Assembly (NCBI GenBank): GCA_023441845.1
Contig: JAEZNF010000292.1
Span: 1-14,368, forward strand
Source of the DNA: Bacillota bacterium
GTDB lineage: Bacteria; Bacillota; Clostridia; Acetivibrionales; DSM-2933
Length of the DNA stretch: 14,368 nt
Reading direction: 5' to 3'
The translations under genes and the position numbers were made by a program. Of the stretch, positions 11,368-14,368 are shown piece after piece (position 1 is the first letter of the stretch; each line of letters opens with the position of its first letter). The notes under the pieces are model-generated. The model did not search any database, was not told the origin of the DNA, and worked only from the letters and a program-made list of their open reading frames with translations.

Positions 11368-13347
11368 ATGAGTAAACAAAACAAAATAGACAAGTATGGG
11401 AACGAGAGTATATCATCGCTAAAAGGCGCAGATAGGGTCAGGCTTCGTCCCGGTGTTATTTTCGGTTCTGACGGACTTGAGGGATGCCAGCATTCCGTAT
11501 TTGAGATTTTGTCAAACTCCATTGATGAAGCAAAGGAAGGCTATGGCAGTGTAATAGAAGTAACAAGGTACAAAGACCATTCAATTATGGTAAAAGACTA
11601 CGGAAGAGGAATTCCGCTTGATTATAACCCTAAAGAGGAGAGGTATAACTGGGAACTCGTTTTCTGCGAACTCTACGCAGGCGGAAAATATAAAAACAAC
11701 TCGGGTGAGAATTATGAATTCAGCCTTGGATTAAACGGTCTCGGAAGCTGTGCAACCCAGTACAGCTCGGAATACATGGATGTTACCGTCTATAGGGACG
11801 ATTATAAATACGAGCTGCACTTTGAAAAAGGCGAAAACATCGGCGGACTTAAAAAGGAAAAGTTCAAGTCGGAGACTACAGGAACCATAATAAAATGGAA
11901 GCCTGATCTTGACGTATTTACAGACATAAATATACCCCTGGAATACTTCGATACCGTTTTGAAAAAACAGGCGGTTGTAAATTCGGGCATAGTCTTCAAG
12001 CTGTTCGATGAGGAATCGGGTGAAAACTTTGAGTACTGCTATCAGGACGGAATTGTGGATTATGTTAAAGAAATCAGTAAAGACAAGGGATTTACCGAGG
12101 TCCAATTCTATGAAACCTCCACAAAAGGCCGTGACAGGGAAGACAAACCCGAGTACAAGGTTAAAATGCAAATTGCCTTTTGCTTTAACAATGAAATTAA
12201 TTTAATTGAATATTACCACAACTCAAGCTTTTTAGAGTACGGCGGTGCGCCTGATAAAGCTGTTAAGGCGGCATTTGTATATGAAATTGACAAATGCCTA
12301 AAGGCTCAGAGTAAATATACCAAAGATGAGTCCAGGATTACCTATGCCGACATACAGGACAGCCTTATACTTGTAACCAACTCATTTTCAACCGTTACAA
12401 GCTATGAAAACCAGACAAAAAAATCAATAACCAATAAGTTTATTCAGGATGCCATGACCGAGTTTTTAAAGCAGCAGCTGGAAATCTATTTCATAGAAAA
12501 CAAGCTGGAAAGCGATAAGATTTTGGAGCAGATCCTGGTTAACAAGAGAAGCAGGGAAACGGCTGAAAAGACAAGGATTAATATAAAAAAGAAACTGAGC
12601 GGTAATGTAGATATATCAAACCGTGTTAAAAAGTTTGTAGACTGCCGCTCAAAGGACATTAATAAGAGGGAAGTATATATAGTGGAAGGCGATTCTGCTC
12701 TTGGAGCCTGTAAGCTGGGAAGAGACGCAGAATTTCAGGCAATCATACCGGTAAGGGGTAAGATTTTAAACTGCCTCAAAGCCGATTATGACGGCATATT
12801 TAAAAGTGAAATCATTGTAGACCTCTTAAAGGTTTTGGGGTGCGGGGTAGAAATACAGTCAAAACACAACAAGGACCTTAATACTTTTGACCTTAACAAT
12901 CTCAGGTGGAATAAAGTCATAATATGCACTGACGCTGATGTTGACGGTTTTCAGATAAGAACATTGATTCTGGCAATGCTTTACAGGCTTGTTCCTACCC
13001 TTATACAGGTTGGAAAGGTCTTTATTGCGGAGTCACCGCTTTTTGAAATAACAACAAAGAATAAAACTTATTTTGCATATTCGGATAAGGAAAAGAACGA
13101 CATACTGGCAAAGCTTGACGGCAAGTATACAATACAGCGTTCGAAAGGACTCGGTGAAAATGAACCTGAGATGATGTGGCAAACCACCATGAATCCTGAA
13201 ACCAGAAGACTAATACAGGTAGTGCCTGACGATGCGGAAATGACTGGACAGTATTTCGACCTTCTTCTGGGTGACAATCTGCAGGGCCGAAAGAATTTTA
13301 TCGAACAAAACGGGCACAAGTACCTTGAAATGATAGATGTAAGCTAA
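11368..13347 (+). CDS. parE: Type II topoisomerase subunit B, ParE-like
   Basis: A 659-residue ATPase subunit of a type II DNA topoisomerase. The GHKL ATPase domain has EILSNSIDEA (Glu46, Asn50), KDYGRGIP (Asp77) and the lid GLNGLGS (121-127). A transducer domain follows with QTKK (349-352). The Toprim domain has VEGDSALG (Glu440), TDADVDG (Asp522/524/526) and QRSKGLGE (590-597). Length fits ParE or short GyrB. Several signatures differ from housekeeping gyrase: RLRPGVIFGS for RPGMYIG, a GLNGLGS lid for GGLHGVG, and DGFQIRTL for DGAHIRTL. It is therefore a diverged topoisomerase IV-type subunit. The ATG has TGGAGG 6 bases upstream, and the gene is followed 11 bases later by its partner. Confidence 0.93.
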   Translation: MSKQNKIDKYGNESISSLKGADRVRLRPGVIFGSDGLEGCQHSVFEILSNSIDEAKEGYGSVIEVTRYKDHSIMVKDYGRGIPLDYNPKEERYNWELVFCELYAGGKYKNNSGENYEFSLGLNGLGSCATQYSSEYMDVTVYRDDYKYELHFEKGENIGGLKKEKFKSETTGTIIKWKPDLDVFTDINIPLEYFDTVLKKQAVVNSGIVFKLFDEESGENFEYCYQDGIVDYVKEISKDKGFTEVQFYETSTKGRDREDKPEYKVKMQIAFCFNNEINLIEYYHNSSFLEYGGAPDKAVKAAFVYEIDKCLKAQSKYTKDESRITYADIQDSLILVTNSFSTVTSYENQTKKSITNKFIQDAMTEFLKQQLEIYFIENKLESDKILEQILVNKRSRETAEKTRINIKKKLSGNVDISNRVKKFVDCRSKDINKREVYIVEGDSALGACKLGRDAEFQAIIPVRGKILNCLKADYDGIFKSEIIVDLLKVLGCGVEIQSKHNKDLNTFDLNNLRWNKVIICTDADVDGFQIRTLILAMLYRLVPTLIQVGKVFIAESPLFEITTKNKTYFAYSDKEKNDILAKLDGKYTIQRSKGLGENEPEMMWQTTMNPETRRLIQVVPDDAEMTGQYFDLLLGDNLQGRKNFIEQNGHKYLEMIDVS

Positions 13348-13358
13348 GGAGAACATAT

Positions 13359-14368
13359 ATGGCTGTAAAAAATAATTCAATAGAGCAAAAAATAGTTGAG
13401 ACACTTGAAAAAAACTATATGCCCTATGCCATGAGCGTTATAGTTTCAAGAGCTATTCCCGAAATAGACGGCTTTAAGCCTTCCCATAGAAAGCTCTTGT
13501 ATACAATGTATAAAATGGGCCTTTTGACAGGCAATAAGACTAAATCCGCAAATGTGGTCGGGCAGACAATGAAGCTTAACCCTCACGGCGATATGGCCAT
13601 TTACGAAACTATGGTCAGGCTGACAAGAGGCAATGATGCTTTAATTCTCCCATATGTCGATTCAAAAGGTAACTTCGGAAAGCATTTTTCAAGAGATATG
13701 AGATTTGCCGCACCGCGTTATACCGAAGTAAAATTGGATAAAGTGTGCGAGGAAATATTTAAAGACCTTGATAAAGATGCCGTCGACCTCATTGACAATT
13801 ATGACGGCACGCTAAAAGAGCCTACATTGCTCCCTACTACATTTCCGAATATTCTTGTAAATGCCAACCAGGGTATTGCCGTCGGCATGGCAAGCAACAT
13901 TTGCAGCTTTAATCTTAAAGAGGTTTGTGAAGCGACTGTAGAATACTTAAATGACGAAAATACAGATTTGACGGCATATATAAAAGCTCCGGATCTTTCA
14001 ACAGGCGGGCAGCTTATATATAACCATAAGGATATAACCGATATTTACAATACCGGAAGGGGCAGCTTCAAGCTGAGATCGAGGTACAAATACGACAAGC
14101 AGAACAGCTGCATTGAGGTATTTGAGATTCCTTATTCCACCACAACCGAGGCCATAATGGATTCCATTATCGATCTGGTAAAGGACGGCAAGATCAGGGA
14201 TATTACCGATGTCAGGGATGAAACCGACCTGAGCGGTCTTAAAATTACAATAGATGTCCGCAGAAACACCGATCCCGATGCATTAATGAACAAGCTCTAC
14301 AAGCTGACTCCTCTACAGGATTCCTTTGGCTGCAACTTTAACATCCTTGAGAACGGGAGCCCCAGGGT
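13359..14368 (+). CDS. parC: Type II topoisomerase subunit A, ParC-like (partial, 3' end outside window)
   Basis: The first 336 codons of the breakage-reunion subunit, cut by the window end. DGFKPSHRKLLYTM, PHGDMAIYETMVRL, the active-site segment AAPRYTEVKL with catalytic Tyr121 preceded by Arg120, and NQGIAVGMASNI identify the GyrA/ParC family. In the quinolone-determining region the usual Ser after HGD is Met79, and the acidic position four residues on is Glu83, as in ParC. The residue before PHGD is Asn74 rather than His. The ATG has AAGGAG at 13346-13351, overlapping the parE stop codon, so the two are translated from one message. The C-terminal DNA-wrapping domain cannot be seen, so a GyrA role is not strictly excluded. 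Confidence 0.93.
   Translation, partial: MAVKNNSIEQKIVETLEKNYMPYAMSVIVSRAIPEIDGFKPSHRKLLYTMYKMGLLTGNKTKSANVVGQTMKLNPHGDMAIYETMVRLTRGNDALILPYVDSKGNFGKHFSRDMRFAAPRYTEVKLDKVCEEIFKDLDKDAVDLIDNYDGTLKEPTLLPTTFPNILVNANQGIAVGMASNICSFNLKEVCEATVEYLNDENTDLTAYIKAPDLSTGGQLIYNHKDITDIYNTGRGSFKLRSRYKYDKQNSCIEVFEIPYSTTTEAIMDSIIDLVKDGKIRDITDVRDETDLSGLKITIDVRRNTDPDALMNKLYKLTPLQDSFGCNFNILENGSPR

Noticed and set aside
11197..11379. 60-codon minus-strand frame over the topoisomerase leader
   Set aside because: It has no ribosome-binding site and overlaps the parE start; the leader hairpins account for the region.

Overview
The window looks like chromosome from a spore-forming, low-GC member of the Clostridia, probably of the Ruminiclostridium/Acetivibrio type. 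The evidence is AT-rich spacers, strong AGGAGG-type ribosome-binding sites, several TTG/GTG starts, a short alpha/beta-SASP-like spore protein, a DUF378 membrane protein, and a long clostridial-style HflX. I see no rRNA, tRNA, CRISPR array, prophage or intact insertion sequence. The species assignment is an inference from protein character only.

Left part (1-3264): a DUF378 two-helix membrane protein with a strong terminator, then a 56-codon SASP-like gene preceded by a 26-bp perfect palindrome. A large hairpin separates that gene from convergent yebC. Next comes an orphan membrane histidine kinase with a well-formed promoter. It runs convergently into the minus-strand block.

Middle (3278-7030): four minus-strand genes, in transcription order hflX, a NUDIX-family protein with an altered Nudix box, an IMPACT/YigZ-family protein, and a small CoA-binding Rossmann protein. 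HflX carries an extra N-terminal domain of about 185 residues with a complete JAMM-type metal-binding motif. Gaps between these genes hold hairpins and possible promoters, so they are probably several units rather than one operon.

The 408-base gap at 7031-7438 contains a promoter-like element and a terminator facing the same way with no ORF between them, which is a candidate small RNA. After it come a Cu/Zn superoxide dismutase-family gene and a secreted SGNH/GDSL hydrolase, both on the minus strand. An orphan coding fragment lies at 8926-9123, followed by a plus-strand lipoteichoic-acid-synthase-like membrane enzyme.

Right end (11157-14368): a type II topoisomerase pair (ParE-like, then ParC-like, 11 bases apart; the second runs off the window). 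It is preceded by a perfect TTGACA -35 followed directly by CGAACACCTGTTCG, a match to the Gram-positive LexA/SOS box, and then a structured leader of roughly 170 bases. The pair therefore appears to be under DNA-damage control. The ParC-like subunit has Met at the position usually held by the quinolone-contacting Ser.

Several starts were set by ribosome-binding sites rather than by the longest open frame. These are the kinase at 2128, the CoA-binding protein at 3652, YigZ at 4475, NUDIX at 5024, the superoxide dismutase at 7954 and the GDSL hydrolase at 8825.
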